Assembly (NCBI RefSeq): GCF_018145655.1
Contig: NZ_JAGSSY010000001.1
Span: 542,581-606,580 of the forward strand
DNA from: Campylobacter anatolicus
Lineage (GTDB): Bacteria > Campylobacterota > Campylobacteria > Campylobacterales > Campylobacteraceae
Direction of reading: 5' to 3'
DNA: 64,000 nt
The notes beneath the pieces are model-generated. The model had not been told where the DNA came from and made no database searches. It worked only from the letters and a program-made list of their open reading frames with translations. Shown one piece after another: positions 9,528-19,222 of this stretch (positions are counted from its first letter, which is position 1; the number at the start of each line of letters is the position of its first letter). A program made the position numbers and the translations under genes.

Positions 9528-11131
9528 TTTTTATCCTTATTTAACGTAAACTCAAAACTAGTCGGTGACACTCGACTTTTTAGATAGATTTGTCCGCCGA
9601 TTTTTTTAGCTAAGAGTTTGCAGATATAAAGCCCATTGCCGCTTCCTTCTTTTTTAGTAGTTTGAGATTCTTTAAATAATTTTATTTTTTTACTAATGCC
9701 AACGCCATTATCACTCACACTGATATAAATTTTACTTTCATCATCACTTATTCGCACCGAAATTTCACCATTTTTACCGCTTTGGACTATGGCGTCTTTG
9801 GCATTAGAGAGCAAATTCAACAAAATTTGCTTTATGTAGTTTGGATGAGTAGTAATGATAAATCGCTTGTTGTGTTCAAAGAGCAAATTTAACTCTATAT
9901 TATTTATACGCATAATTTGTCTAATAATAGAAAACACGTCATTTATAATCTCTATTAAATCTATTTTACTCATCTTATTATTCGGTTTATAGAAATTTTT
10001 AAAACTATCAATCGAGTTTTGCATAAAGCCTATTATCTGTCCGGTTTTATCTAGCTTTTCACTAACGCCACTTAAATTTTTAGTTTTAAGGTGCATTTTA
10101 GCCATATCGATATTTAGACTCATTGCCGCAAGAGGTTGTTTTAGCTGGTGAGTTGTAGCTACTAACATCTCGCCCATTGCGACAATCTTGCTTTGATTTA
10201 GCATTATTTGCTCACTTGCTCTAACACGACTTGTCATTAAATTTAATAAGACCCAACCACCAATACCAATGAGTGCAAGTATCAAAGCAAGAACAATATC
10301 AGTTTTAAATTTAGTTTCTAAAGTACTTAGAATTTTACTCTCATTTAAGCTCACGGCAAATATCCAATCACTATTTTTAAGAGGCTCATAAAATAGTATG
10401 AAATTTTCGTTTTTAAATACATATGAACGTAAATTCTCATCGTTTAAATTTTGCATTATTAAAGAGATTGCCGGCTTACATTCACCACATGGCTTTAAAT
10501 TTAGCCCACTAGGGCTTACGATCACTTCTCCTGCTTTGGTTAATAAAAACGCAAAACCTTTTAAATTTTTGTTGATATTTAAGATTTCTTGTTGAATTTT
10601 GTCAAATACCATATCCGCAGACACAACTGCTAGTATATTTGAACGAGTTTTAAAATGTGCTACAACCGAAAAACGGATATTACCAGTTATAAAAGCATCC
10701 TCATAGGGTAACGTTATAATAGGCTCTTTTGTATCAAGTGCACTTTTATACCACTCACGTTTAGTAGGCTTATAATCATAAGGTATCAAAATGTCTGTAT
10801 TTATAATATATCCATCATCTTCATACCCTACATAAACGCTATCAAATTCACCTATCTTTGCAGTATCTTGTAAAACTTTATGCGTTTGCTCTTTTTGCGT
10901 TTGTTCTAACTCCACTAGCGAATCTTTAGCTAGAGCAACAACTCTTTTTTTTGATTCCAGCCACTCTTCAAGACGCTGCTTATAGAGTTTAACTAAATTT
11001 ATCTGATTGTTTTGACTTAAATTTTGAAGTGCATTTTTATCATTTTCATAGTTTAGATACAAAAGTCCAAGGTAAAGAATGAGTATTGCAAATATACCAA
11101 TCGTGGTAAGATAACCTTTTTTGATATTCAA
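9524..11131 (-). CDS. Sensor histidine kinase with periplasmic Cache-like domain
   Basis: 535 aa, TTG start with AAAGGA 6 bp upstream. Membrane helices at about 8-27 and 279-298 bracket a large periplasmic domain of roughly 250 residues. That domain has WYKSALDTKEP and FAVSLNES segments typical of double-Cache sensors. The dimerisation box carries His328 in ATTHQLKQPL, a form common in Epsilonproteobacteria, and there is no HAMP domain. The ATPase domain has N-box NLLSNAKDAI, G1 DNGVGI and G2 GSGNGLYICK. A CGEC pair in the periplasmic part could be redox-active. Separated from nrfA by 43 bp containing a hairpin. Confidence 0.9.
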   Translation of the reverse strand: MNIKKGYLTTIGIFAILILYLGLLYLNYENDKNALQNLSQNNQINLVKLYKQRLEEWLESKKRVVALAKDSLVELEQTQKEQTHKVLQDTAKIGEFDSVYVGYEDDGYIINTDILIPYDYKPTKREWYKSALDTKEPIITLPYEDAFITGNIRFSVVAHFKTRSNILAVVSADMVFDKIQQEILNINKNLKGFAFLLTKAGEVIVSPSGLNLKPCGECKPAISLIMQNLNDENLRSYVFKNENFILFYEPLKNSDWIFAVSLNESKILSTLETKFKTDIVLALILALIGIGGWVLLNLMTSRVRASEQIMLNQSKIVAMGEMLVATTHQLKQPLAAMSLNIDMAKMHLKTKNLSGVSEKLDKTGQIIGFMQNSIDSFKNFYKPNNKMSKIDLIEIINDVFSIIRQIMRINNIELNLLFEHNKRFIITTHPNYIKQILLNLLSNAKDAIVQSGKNGEISVRISDDESKIYISVSDNGVGISKKIKLFKESQTTKKEGSGNGLYICKLLAKKIGGQIYLKSRVSPTSFEFTLNKDKK

Positions 11132-11148
11132 AATATTCCTTTAAATCC

Positions 11149-11171
11149 AATAGGGAGATTTTCTCCCTATT
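11149..11171 (-). promoter_or_regulatory. Intercistronic hairpin between nrfA and sensor kinase
   Basis: A perfect 10-bp stem (AATAGGGAGA / TCTCCCTATT) with a 3-nt loop. It lies between the nrfA stop and the kinase ribosome-binding site. There is no U-tract, so it is more likely an mRNA-stability or partial-attenuation element than a full terminator. Confidence 0.55.
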
Positions 11172-11174
11172 ATA

Positions 11175-12734
11175 CTATTTAATCTCATTGCAAATATCTT
11201 TATATACCTCAAATTGAGCTTTAAAAACCTTATCTTTAGCATCATTTACATCAAGTGTACCATTATTTTTAGACTCTTCGTACCACTTTCTTTGATACTC
11301 CTCTATCCACTCACACTTTTCTTTTATGGCCTGTATGCGTTTTTCTGGTTTTGCATAGTTAAATATCTCTTGTTTATTTGCAAATTCTGGTACTTTGTAA
11401 TCAATTATGCCATATTTGGCTAAAATTTTAGTAAGCTTGATTCTTGCATTTTGAACATATTCATTTGCATTTGAGTATAATCTCATACTCTCGTCTGTAG
11501 CGTGAATATATGAACCGTAGCTAGAAAACACTGCAGTAAATCTCCACTGAGCTTTTCTTATAAGATCTAGCGGTTCTTTCATCTCATCTTCACTTGCTCC
11601 GATCTCCCAAGCCTTTTGTGCCTCTAGGTGAGCAGAAGCTAGGTTATCAAGTATAATATCACCAAGTCCATATACAGCTTTGCGTTTATCGGCTAAAATT
11701 TGTGTTAGCTCCTCTTGTTTGCCAGGATGACAAGTTAAACAACTAGCTTGCATATTCTTAAGTGGGTTTGTAAATTCATGGTGAGAATACTTAGTACTAC
11801 CTTCACTAACGTATGGAATATGACAATCAGCACATGCCACACCATTTTTATAATGAGTACCTTTTATAAAAATTTCATAATCAGGATGCTCTGCTAAAAT
11901 AGTAGGTGCTTTTGAGAATGAGTTAAGTATATGCACCGCTCTTTTGCCACCAAAATTTTTTGGATCATCATAGTGGGCTTCTGCTTCATCTATACCTATG
12001 CCATTACTCCATGGCGATATAATACCTTTAGATATACGTTTTGTACCATTACTATCGGTCCATTCAATTTTTTTAGTATATGTAAGCACATGACACTGGG
12101 CACAAACTAAAGATCGTTTTTCTTGATGACTTGATTTATTAAAACTTAAACGTCCTGCTAACGAAAGAGAGTTATCTAGGTTGCTTCTATTCATACTAAG
12201 TTCCATAGTTTTTGGATCATGACAGTCAATACAACCTATCCCATTTTGAGCCTCAGCAGCATAACTTGCTAGAGATTTAGAGTAAAACTCAAGTTCACCA
12301 TCCCTTTTCATAAGGCGGATAAAATCTCCCGAGTGGCAAGTAAAGCAGCGAGAAGGTAGTTCCCCATCAAATTTATTTGGGTCTTTAGGGGTACCACTAT
12401 TAATGCTTAAAAGCATATTTACACTACTATAAAAGTGCCCATGAGCCTTATCATACCAAGCTCCAAAATCACCTTCACCCATACGAATAACTGCATAATT
12501 TGGCTTTTCGACAAGAAAATCTCTCGTGCTGTTATTATCCATATCCTTTAAGTAACTATGCACTTGCCTTGGATAAAATGCACTATAACTTGAAACTTTA
12601 TACGGATCTTGTGGTAACGCATGTGCTTGATTTATCTCATTACGTTGTTTCTCTTTAAATTCAATATCTCTCATCAGAAAAAATCCACTCGCCACAACCA
12701 AACAGACCACAATAAACAAAATATACTTTTTCAT
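11175..12734 (-). CDS. nrfA: NrfA-like pentaheme cytochrome c nitrite reductase (divergent active site)
   Basis: 519 aa, N-terminal signal/anchor helix (residues 4-20), periplasmic. Five heme motifs: Cys130-FTCH134, Cys168-IDCH172, Cys211-AQCH215, Cys301-ADCH305 and Cys332-LTCH336, in standard NrfA spacing. Heme 1 is CXXCH, as reported for C. jejuni, not the CXXCK of E. coli and Wolinella. Against my recollection of E. coli NrfA, other active-site positions differ. The catalytic Tyr after heme 3 aligns with Thr218 (Tyr219 is next). The calcium-binding Lys-x-Gln before the catalytic His becomes Leu280-Ala-Glu282-His283. The catalytic Arg before heme 1 aligns with Leu/Asn. AAAGGAG precedes the start. 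Reduction of nitrite to ammonia is the family role; activity here is less certain. Confidence 0.85.
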   Translation of the reverse strand: MKKYILFIVVCLVVASGFFLMRDIEFKEKQRNEINQAHALPQDPYKVSSYSAFYPRQVHSYLKDMDNNSTRDFLVEKPNYAVIRMGEGDFGAWYDKAHGHFYSSVNMLLSINSGTPKDPNKFDGELPSRCFTCHSGDFIRLMKRDGELEFYSKSLASYAAEAQNGIGCIDCHDPKTMELSMNRSNLDNSLSLAGRLSFNKSSHQEKRSLVCAQCHVLTYTKKIEWTDSNGTKRISKGIISPWSNGIGIDEAEAHYDDPKNFGGKRAVHILNSFSKAPTILAEHPDYEIFIKGTHYKNGVACADCHIPYVSEGSTKYSHHEFTNPLKNMQASCLTCHPGKQEELTQILADKRKAVYGLGDIILDNLASAHLEAQKAWEIGASEDEMKEPLDLIRKAQWRFTAVFSSYGSYIHATDESMRLYSNANEYVQNARIKLTKILAKYGIIDYKVPEFANKQEIFNYAKPEKRIQAIKEKCEWIEEYQRKWYEESKNNGTLDVNDAKDKVFKAQFEVYKDICNEIK

Positions 12735-12744
12735 AACTTCTCCT

Positions 12745-13254
12745 TTATTTTAAATTTTTAACACCTAATGCGTCAGGTGTCATATTTATGCCACCTATTC
12801 CAGAATGTGCTGTATCTCTATGACATCTCCAACAATAGTCATCTTTGTCTTTATGTGCGTTCATAGTCGCGTTTAAGACGATTGCTTCGGTTTTAATCTC
12901 GTGACAGGCGATGCAGTTTCCCTGCACAGTTTTCGCTCCACTGTCTGAAATTTCTATGCTTTGACCATATTTATCGAAAGTAAACATATAGACGTGATGA
13001 AGCCCATCTTTTGCCTTAGTAATATATTTGCTTACGAAATCTCTTGGCAGATGACAATCTATACAAACAACATTTCGTCCATGTATGCTATGTTCCCAAG
13101 TTGTGTAGGCTGTATTCATATTATGACAATTTATACACGCTTTACTATCACTTCCAAGATGCATAAAAAATCTTGAAATATCAGCTGTATAAATAGCCAT
13201 AGCTATTCCAAAACAGCACACCGCAATACTCGCATATACAACCAGCTTTGGCAT
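12745..13254 (-). CDS. nrfH: NrfH tetraheme quinol dehydrogenase (NapC/NirT family)
   Basis: 169 aa with one N-terminal membrane helix (residues 5-24). Four heme sites: Cys40-INCHNM (the CXXCHxM heme-1 form of NrfH), Cys64-IDCH, Cys114-IACH and Cys141-WRCH. It takes electrons from menaquinol and passes them to NrfA. It is the first gene of the operon, with AAAGGATGG before the start and 10 bp between it and nrfA. The heme lyase genes (nrfI) found downstream in Wolinella are absent; a two-component system takes their place. Confidence 0.95.
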   Translation of the reverse strand: MPKLVVYASIAVCCFGIAMAIYTADISRFFMHLGSDSKACINCHNMNTAYTTWEHSIHGRNVVCIDCHLPRDFVSKYITKAKDGLHHVYMFTFDKYGQSIEISDSGAKTVQGNCIACHEIKTEAIVLNATMNAHKDKDDYCWRCHRDTAHSGIGGINMTPDALGVKNLK

Positions 13255-14097
13255 TTACCCATCCTTTACTTAAAATTTATTACAAGTTTAAAACGAAAGT
13301 ATGAAGAAAGTATAAAGATTTAAAAATTTATAATTTTTTCTTATATAATATTTGTAAAATCTACTTTAAGGGTAGATGCGTTTTATAGCATCTTTTTTAA
13401 AATATAAGTATTGGCTAAATAATTTATCATTAAGCCCTAATAAACAATGATATAACTAAAATAACTTAAAAGTATCCAAATGGCACAAGATATTAAAACT
13501 TAGCAGAGTAAATTTTACACATCTATTGAGATATAAGGTGTGGGCTTGATCCGCTTAATATAAATTTGATGAGCTTACATACCCGTTTAAAAGACTAACA
13601 AAGACGTATACAATCTCACGCAATAAGATAGCAAACAAAGAGCTACTTATAAAAAAGTATAGACAAATATAATAAATGAGCGTATAGCAAAGGAGAGTAG
13701 CAAGAAAGACATAAATTTATTTAGCGATACTAATGTCAATAAAACATATTCTTTTTAATATCCCTATATCATTTTAATTGAGTCATATTCCTTATATCTT
13801 TTAAATAACACTTGCAGGGATTATGTCAGACATTCTAACTATAACGCTTCTTAATATAATCAGCATATAAATTTATTTTACTTTTAAATATATAAATTGC
13901 ATAAACTTTCCCGCTTAACGTATTATAGGCACAATTTTATATATCATAGATAGTATATTTTAACGTGTAATTTGATATTTATGTCTAACCTATTTTAAAA
14001 TATATACTTAGTTTTATGTAATAATATAAATTTAAAATATGCGAAGTTGATAATTAAAATTTTGCAAATAGTGGTTTTAGTACAGGTATAAGCGTAT
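13255..14097. other. About 840 bp without an intact gene
   Basis: Very AT-rich. Near 13343 there is TATAAT on the + strand and, 30 bp on, a small hairpin with a T-run (listed separately). A + strand frame at about 13567-13671 stays open for 35 codons without a start. It may be an old gene relic, but I recognise nothing in it. The nrfH promoter must lie near 13260-13330. Confidence 0.5.
13374..13398 (+). terminator. Orphan intrinsic-terminator-like hairpin
   Basis: AGATGC / GCATCT stem, 8-nt loop, then five more T, on the + strand. No + strand gene ends nearby. A TATAAT box lies 31 bp upstream, so it could end a very short RNA. Confidence 0.45.
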
Positions 14098-14579
14098 TTA
14101 TCTTAAAAATGTAGTTGGGATCTTTTTAGTTATCTCACGTTTCTCACTTACTTTATCGCTCTTACCTATCGCTAATGAGCCGATAGCAACGTGAGTTGGC
14201 GGTATTCCTAGTCGCTCTCTTAGCAATGGCTTATCGTGCAGTGCCACAACGCTTGTATTACAGCCAAGCCAAGCTCTGTCGCCCTTAGATGCCACCGTCT
14301 CAAGCGTACAAAACTGATCTCTAGTTAGCGTCTCAGGCGTGTATGGGTATTTGGCTTATTTTGTGTATGTTTTTTAGCACTTACGAGTATCCAAATAGGT
14401 GCATTATACATATATCTTGGTAAATTAAATTTATTAACCTCAGCCATTTCAAGCAACTCAAGATTTGTTGTGACGCTGATACGAATATCATGCATAGATG
14501 AAACTGGTGCTAAATACGCTGCTTCAAGTAACTTTTCTATCTCATCATCGCTTGAGAAATCTCCATTAAACTCACACAC
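14098..14579 (-). pseudogene. Broken nitroreductase-family protein
   Basis: Two pieces of one protein in different frames. The first (14579-14325) carries EIEKLLEAAYLAPVSS and MYNAPIWILVSAKK, typical of the front half of FMN nitroreductases. The second (running to 14098) carries LGCNTSVVAL and RERLGIPPTHVAIGSLAIG, the back half. A single-base shift near 14345 separates them, and the extreme N-terminus with the FMN-binding arginine/serine motif is missing or reduced. Probably dead. A sequencing error could explain the shift but not the short N-terminus. Confidence 0.75.
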
Positions 14580-14798
14580 ACTGACACGTCTTTATTAACT
14601 CCTTAAATTTAGTGTAATTTAAATTTTTCTAAAATTATAGACTAAATTTAGAACTGTTTTATTAATCTTTGGCAAATACAAGCAATTTATATCGAATTTA
14701 TACTATCTCATTAAAATACTAAATCGTAATTCAAATTTACTTAAATTACATTTTTAGCGTAAAAAGGTTATAATTAGTCAAATTTTAAAGGAGCAAAT

Positions 14799-16016
14799 AT
14801 GGCAAATATTTTAATAATCGGAGCTGGTGGTGTGAGCCAAGTCGCAACTGTAAAATGTGCGATGAATAGCGATGTTTTCACGCATATCACACTTGCAAGT
14901 CGCACAAAAAACAAGTGTGATGCTATAGCTAAATTTATAAAAGAGCGTTTAGGAGTTGAAATTTCAACAGCTCAAATAGACGCTGATGACACTGACGCTG
15001 TCGTTGAGCTGATTAAAAAAACAGGTGCTAAAATGCTACTAAATGTCGCACTGCCATATCAAGATCTTACGCTTATGGACGCGTGTATAAAATCTGGTAT
15101 CCCTTACATTGACACCGCAAATTACGAACACCCTGACACTGCAAAATTTGAATACAAACTTCAATGGGCAAAAGATGGCGATTTTAAGGCAGCAAATACG
15201 ATGGCATTGCTTGGTAGTGGCTTTGATCCTGGCGTTACTAACGTATTTTGTGCTTATGCACAGCAAAATTTATTTGATGAGATTAGTGAGATAGATATAC
15301 TTGATTGTAATGCAGGTGACCATGGGTATGCATTTGCAACAAATTTTAACCCAGAGATAAACCTTCGTGAAGTTAGTGCCAAAGGACGCTATTGGGAAAA
15401 AGAAAAGGGGTGGTGCGAGACTGAACCTATGGAGATAGGATTTAAGTGGGATTACCCAAAAGTTGGTATCAAAGACAGCTATCTGCTCTATCATGAGGAG
15501 CTTGAGAGCTTGGTAAAAAATATCAAAGGGCTTAAGCGAATTCGCTTTTTTATGACATTTGGACAGAGCTACTTAACACATATGAAATGCCTAGAAAATG
15601 TCGGTATGTTGCGTATAGATGAAGTAGAGCATAACGGCGTGAAAATCGTGCCGATTCAGTTTTTAAAGACACTTTTACCTGATCCTGCTTCACTCGGTCC
15701 CCGCACGAAAGGCAAGACAAATATTGGTTGCGTAATACGTGGCATAAAAGACGGCAAAGAAAGACAAGTCTATATCTATAATGTATGCGATCATGAGAGT
15801 TGCTACGCAGAAACTGGTGCTCAGGCTGTTAGCTACACCACAGGAGTACCAGCTATGATAGGTTCATTAATGATAGCCAAAGGAATTTGGAGTGGCAAGG
15901 GTGTATTTAATATGGAGCAATTTGACGCTAAGCCATTTATGGACGAGCTAAACCGCCAAGGTTTGCCATGGGAAATTATAGAGATGAAGCCAGGCGAAAG
16001 GTATGAGGTAGAGTGA
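14799..16016 (+). CDS. Carboxynorspermidine/carboxyspermidine synthase (saccharopine dehydrogenase family)
   Basis: 405 aa. N-terminal Rossmann fold with GAGGVSQVA; then NVALPYQDLTLMDACI, YIDTANYEHP and ALLGSGFDPGVTNVF, hallmarks of carboxynorspermidine synthase. It condenses aspartate semialdehyde with putrescine using NADPH, giving carboxyspermidine for NspC (439-1581). Strong ribosome-binding site AAAGGAG and a TATAAT box at about 14769. In C. jejuni this enzyme replaces the S-adenosylmethionine-based spermidine route. Monocistronic here. Confidence 0.95.
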   Translation: MANILIIGAGGVSQVATVKCAMNSDVFTHITLASRTKNKCDAIAKFIKERLGVEISTAQIDADDTDAVVELIKKTGAKMLLNVALPYQDLTLMDACIKSGIPYIDTANYEHPDTAKFEYKLQWAKDGDFKAANTMALLGSGFDPGVTNVFCAYAQQNLFDEISEIDILDCNAGDHGYAFATNFNPEINLREVSAKGRYWEKEKGWCETEPMEIGFKWDYPKVGIKDSYLLYHEELESLVKNIKGLKRIRFFMTFGQSYLTHMKCLENVGMLRIDEVEHNGVKIVPIQFLKTLLPDPASLGPRTKGKTNIGCVIRGIKDGKERQVYIYNVCDHESCYAETGAQAVSYTTGVPAMIGSLMIAKGIWSGKGVFNMEQFDAKPFMDELNRQGLPWEIIEMKPGERYEVE

Positions 16017-16077
16017 TTTAATGGGCGAAAGCCCTTTAAATTTTTGATGAAATTTATTTAATTCTTTTAAAATTCTC

Positions 16078-16314
16078 TCAGATTTTATCACTGTTTTTGA
16101 CGTTTATGCTTCTAAAAATTTTATAAAAAGTCGTCATACACTCAGTCTCATCATAGCTATTTAATGCCTTAATGGTTGCTTCGCCAACTATACCGTCACA
16201 CTTTATCCCCAGTAGCTTTTGAGCCAATCGTGCCACATTAAGCACTCCAGCATTTACGCCAAATATAAACAACTCATCAGCTATTCTTTGAGAGTGTAGC
16301 CTGTTAAGTTGCAT
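16078..16314 (-). pseudogene. Relic of a GH108 / secretion-activator endolysin
   Basis: 78-codon frame matching the C-terminal part of GH108-type lysozymes (ZliS/secretion-activator family): DELFIFGVNAGVLNVARLAQ corresponds to the conserved 'fDfaVNaG' block. LGIKCDGIVGEATIKALN corresponds to the peptidoglycan-binding 'DGviGpkT' block. The N-terminal catalytic glutamate region is missing; the sequence just upstream gives no matching frame. Likely a prophage or horizontally acquired leftover. Confidence 0.65.
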
Positions 16315-16567
16315 TTTATCGCTTTATATAGTGAATAAACCGCCACCTCAAGCCCTTTATTAGCATAAAGGGTGCGACTAGTCACACACTTCTGTACTAA
16401 TTCACTTCGCAAAATAATGACATTAGCATTATTAAGTTTGGCTTTACACTTGCAATCATAAAATTTATGTAACGAGAAAGATCAAATTTATTACAAATAA
16501 AGAAAATAATTCTTTATTAAGCCATGAATATATAAAAAAGCATTGCAAGGTGCAAAGACTCTAACTA

Positions 16568-16609
16568 AAAAAACTTTAAATTTAAAGTGTGCGAAGCTAT
16601 TCACACACT
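16568..16609 (-). terminator. Terminator downstream of the DsbC-like gene
   Basis: On the - strand, AGTGTG (16609-16604) pairs with CACACT (16591-16586), followed after an AT stretch by seven T. The rest of the 305-bp gap (16315-16619) shows no gene. Confidence 0.5.
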
Positions 16610-16619
16610 AAAATAGGAG

Positions 16620-17342
16620 TTATTTCTTAGTTAAAACGGCTTCATCAATACCAAATGGCACACTTCTAAGACCAGCGGTAAAATACTTCTTTCTTAGCTC
16701 ATCGATCTGTGCGACTTGGTTATCTGTTACACTACCAGCTGGGACTTCAAATTTGTCAGCGTAGTATTTTCTTAAAATTTTTACTTTATCGCTATCGCTT
16801 TTAGCAGTGGCTATCTCTTTGTATATTAGGTATGCCTTTTCAAGCGAACTACGGTCATGAACTGGTGTTAATATGATCTTTAAATTTTCGCTTTCTAGTG
16901 CCTTTTCTACACTCTTAAGCTCCATTCTACAATAAGGACATTCCGGATCGCTAAACATCACTTTTGTCGGCTTTTTAGGGTCATTGCCAAGTGTTATTAT
17001 GTTTGCTTTATTTTCATTTTTATAGACACTACCGAGTTTGCCGACGAGCATTTTCTCTTTAAATTCACCCTTGTAGCTCTTGCTCGTTTTTAAGTCATAT
17101 ATATCAGGCAAAAGCAGATCGCCTTTTGTAAAGATTATCTCTTCTTCTTTGATTGTGCCATCGCTTAGTTTGATAATAACAGCTTCAAATTCTGGATATC
17201 CTACGACCTTTTCACGTGAAGCTACTTCTACGTTTATATTTTGCGGCACTATATTATTTTTGTAAAACTCAACGATTTGCTCATTTGTAGCTGCCATTAG
17301 CGAACTTGCCACGACTAGACTTGAAAGTATAATCTTTTTCAT
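16620..17342 (-). CDS. Periplasmic DsbC-like thiol:disulfide oxidoreductase
   Basis: 240 aa with a clear signal peptide ending near LMAA (residue 18). N-terminal dimerisation-type region, then a thioredoxin fold with active site CPYC in FSDPECPYCRMEL; the probable cis-proline is in LRSVPFGI close to the C-terminus. C. jejuni Cj1380 (C8J_1298), a bifunctional Dsb protein, lies in the same place next to selB, so the linkage is conserved. It is 50 bp downstream of selB on the same strand and may share its transcript. Its role in isomerising disulfides is inferred from the family. Confidence 0.85.
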   Translation of the reverse strand: MKKIILSSLVVASSLMAATNEQIVEFYKNNIVPQNINVEVASREKVVGYPEFEAVIIKLSDGTIKEEEIIFTKGDLLLPDIYDLKTSKSYKGEFKEKMLVGKLGSVYKNENKANIITLGNDPKKPTKVMFSDPECPYCRMELKSVEKALESENLKIILTPVHDRSSLEKAYLIYKEIATAKSDSDKVKILRKYYADKFEVPAGSVTDNQVAQIDELRKKYFTAGLRSVPFGIDEAVLTKK

Positions 17343-17392
17343 TATTTTCCCTTATAAAAATTTTTGTTGATTATATATGATAATGTAAAACA

Positions 17393-19222
17393 TTATTTAA
17401 ATTTATCATTTAAAACACGATTCTGTCCATCTTTTATGATGTCGTTTGATCGGTCCAAATGCTCTAAATAAGCGATTACGTATTTACGACTCAAGCCTAA
17501 ATGTTCCTTTGCATTTTGCACATTTACGTAGCCATTTTGAGTAATGATAGAGCGTAGCTCACGCATAGCAAATTCCAACGCTTTTGCCGTTACAAAAAGA
17601 TTATGTGCTAGCCTTATGACTCGGTTTTGTGCGGTGAGTTTTTTAAGGGCATTATCGCCACTTACGCGATCTATCTCAAGCTCATCATATATGTTATAAG
17701 GTGCTTCTGGAGCGAGTTTGGCCATATCTAAAATTTTATAAATTTCATCTTCAAGACGAGTTTTTAACTCACTAAAATCAATACCTACTTTTGTATAAAC
17801 ACCATCGTTTTTAGTGATGATATGCTCATTTTCTAGCTTATTTATCGCAGCTTGTGTTAGATTTTCACTCGCCCAGCCAAGCTTTAGTGATACAGATGAA
17901 GCCGAGAAGATTGCAAATTTATTCTTTTCAAGCATAAATTTGATAAAGTTTTTTACGCGTGAGACTGCATCTATATCGTATATATTTAAGGCAGCTTCAT
18001 CGATAAAAGCATTATTTAGTTCCTTTGCGATAGCAATAGCCTCATCGTGTTTTAGGTCAAATCTTTGCACTGAGCTAATTAGCCCAAAGCCATTTTTATG
18101 AATAAGCTTTAGCATATCAAATGCGACTTTGAAATTTTTTGTATTTAGAGCGTTTAAAAAGGCGATTTTACTCTGCTTTTTCATAGGCTCCATTATCGGA
18201 TTTAACACACGTCCGCCACCTATGACACGAGAGTTTGCGATAAGTACAAATGGCTCATTAAATTTTAAAAACATCTGTTTGTCAAATTTAAACGTTACAA
18301 AAAAGCTATTTTTCTCACGACTTAATACGATCGCTTTTGCCGCAACACTCTTTGCTCCAACGCAAAATGTAACGTTTTCATTGTGATTAAGCTCACTACT
18401 AAAAACAACTGTGTCGACTTCGTTAAAACCCCTAAAAAAGCCCTTTTTACTTAGTAGTTGTCCTTTTTTTAACTCACTTAACTCAACTCCTGTCAAATTT
18501 AAAGCTACACGGTTTGAAGCAGATGCATTATCAACGAAATTATCGTGCATCTGGATACTTCGCACACTAACTTCTTTGGCGATGTCATAGTTAAAAAGCT
18601 TTTCGTTTTTGCTAACACTCCCCTCGATGACACTACCGGTTACAATAGAGCCGATACCTTTTATGCTAAAAACACGGTCTATATAATAGCGGAAAAGTCC
18701 GTCTGTATCGCGATTTTTTGGTTTTATATTAAATAAATAATTTCTTAACTCATTAATACTTTCAGGATCTTTTATGCTAGTTTTAAATACCTCTAAGATG
18801 CTTAAGTTTTTAAACTCACCAATGTATTTATAAATCTCGCTTTCACGCTCGTTTAGCTTGCTCTCGCTGACTAGATCGCTTTTAGTTATTGCAACAACAA
18901 TTGATCTAACGTCTAATAAATTTAAAACGCTTATATGCTCCATAGTTTGAGGCATCAGCCCATCATCAGCCGCAACGACTAATAAACACGCATCAAAACC
19001 AAATGCTCCGCTTATCATTGTCTTTACTAAGCTCTCATGGCCTGGAACGTCGATAAATGCGATATTCTCATCGCCTTTTTTTAAATTTGAAAAACTTAGA
19101 TCTATAGTTATGCCACGCTCTTTTTCCTGTTCCATTCTATCGCCATCAAAGCCATTTAAAGCCTTGATAAGCGAGGTTTTACCGTGATCTACGTGTCCTG
19201 CTGTGCCTATTATTACACTCAT
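17393..19222 (-). CDS. selB: Selenocysteine-specific elongation factor SelB
   Basis: 609 aa. N-terminal GTPase domain with G1 GTAGHVDHGKTSL (from residue 6), G3 DVPGHE and G4 TKSDL. Domains II-III follow, then the C-terminal winged-helix repeats that bind the SECIS hairpin (about 440-609). It delivers selenocysteyl-tRNA to UGA codons such as the one in fdhA. Start overlaps the selA stop by 4 bp (ATGA). Length is normal for bacterial SelB. Confidence 0.97.
   Translation of the reverse strand: MSVIIGTAGHVDHGKTSLIKALNGFDGDRMEQEKERGITIDLSFSNLKKGDENIAFIDVPGHESLVKTMISGAFGFDACLLVVAADDGLMPQTMEHISVLNLLDVRSIVVAITKSDLVSESKLNERESEIYKYIGEFKNLSILEVFKTSIKDPESINELRNYLFNIKPKNRDTDGLFRYYIDRVFSIKGIGSIVTGSVIEGSVSKNEKLFNYDIAKEVSVRSIQMHDNFVDNASASNRVALNLTGVELSELKKGQLLSKKGFFRGFNEVDTVVFSSELNHNENVTFCVGAKSVAAKAIVLSREKNSFFVTFKFDKQMFLKFNEPFVLIANSRVIGGGRVLNPIMEPMKKQSKIAFLNALNTKNFKVAFDMLKLIHKNGFGLISSVQRFDLKHDEAIAIAKELNNAFIDEAALNIYDIDAVSRVKNFIKFMLEKNKFAIFSASSVSLKLGWASENLTQAAINKLENEHIITKNDGVYTKVGIDFSELKTRLEDEIYKILDMAKLAPEAPYNIYDELEIDRVSGDNALKKLTAQNRVIRLAHNLFVTAKALEFAMRELRSIITQNGYVNVQNAKEHLGLSRKYVIAYLEHLDRSNDIIKDGQNRVLNDKFK

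Noticed and set aside
13567..13671. 35-codon open stretch in the 840-bp gap
   Set aside because: No start, no ribosome-binding site and no recognisable motif.
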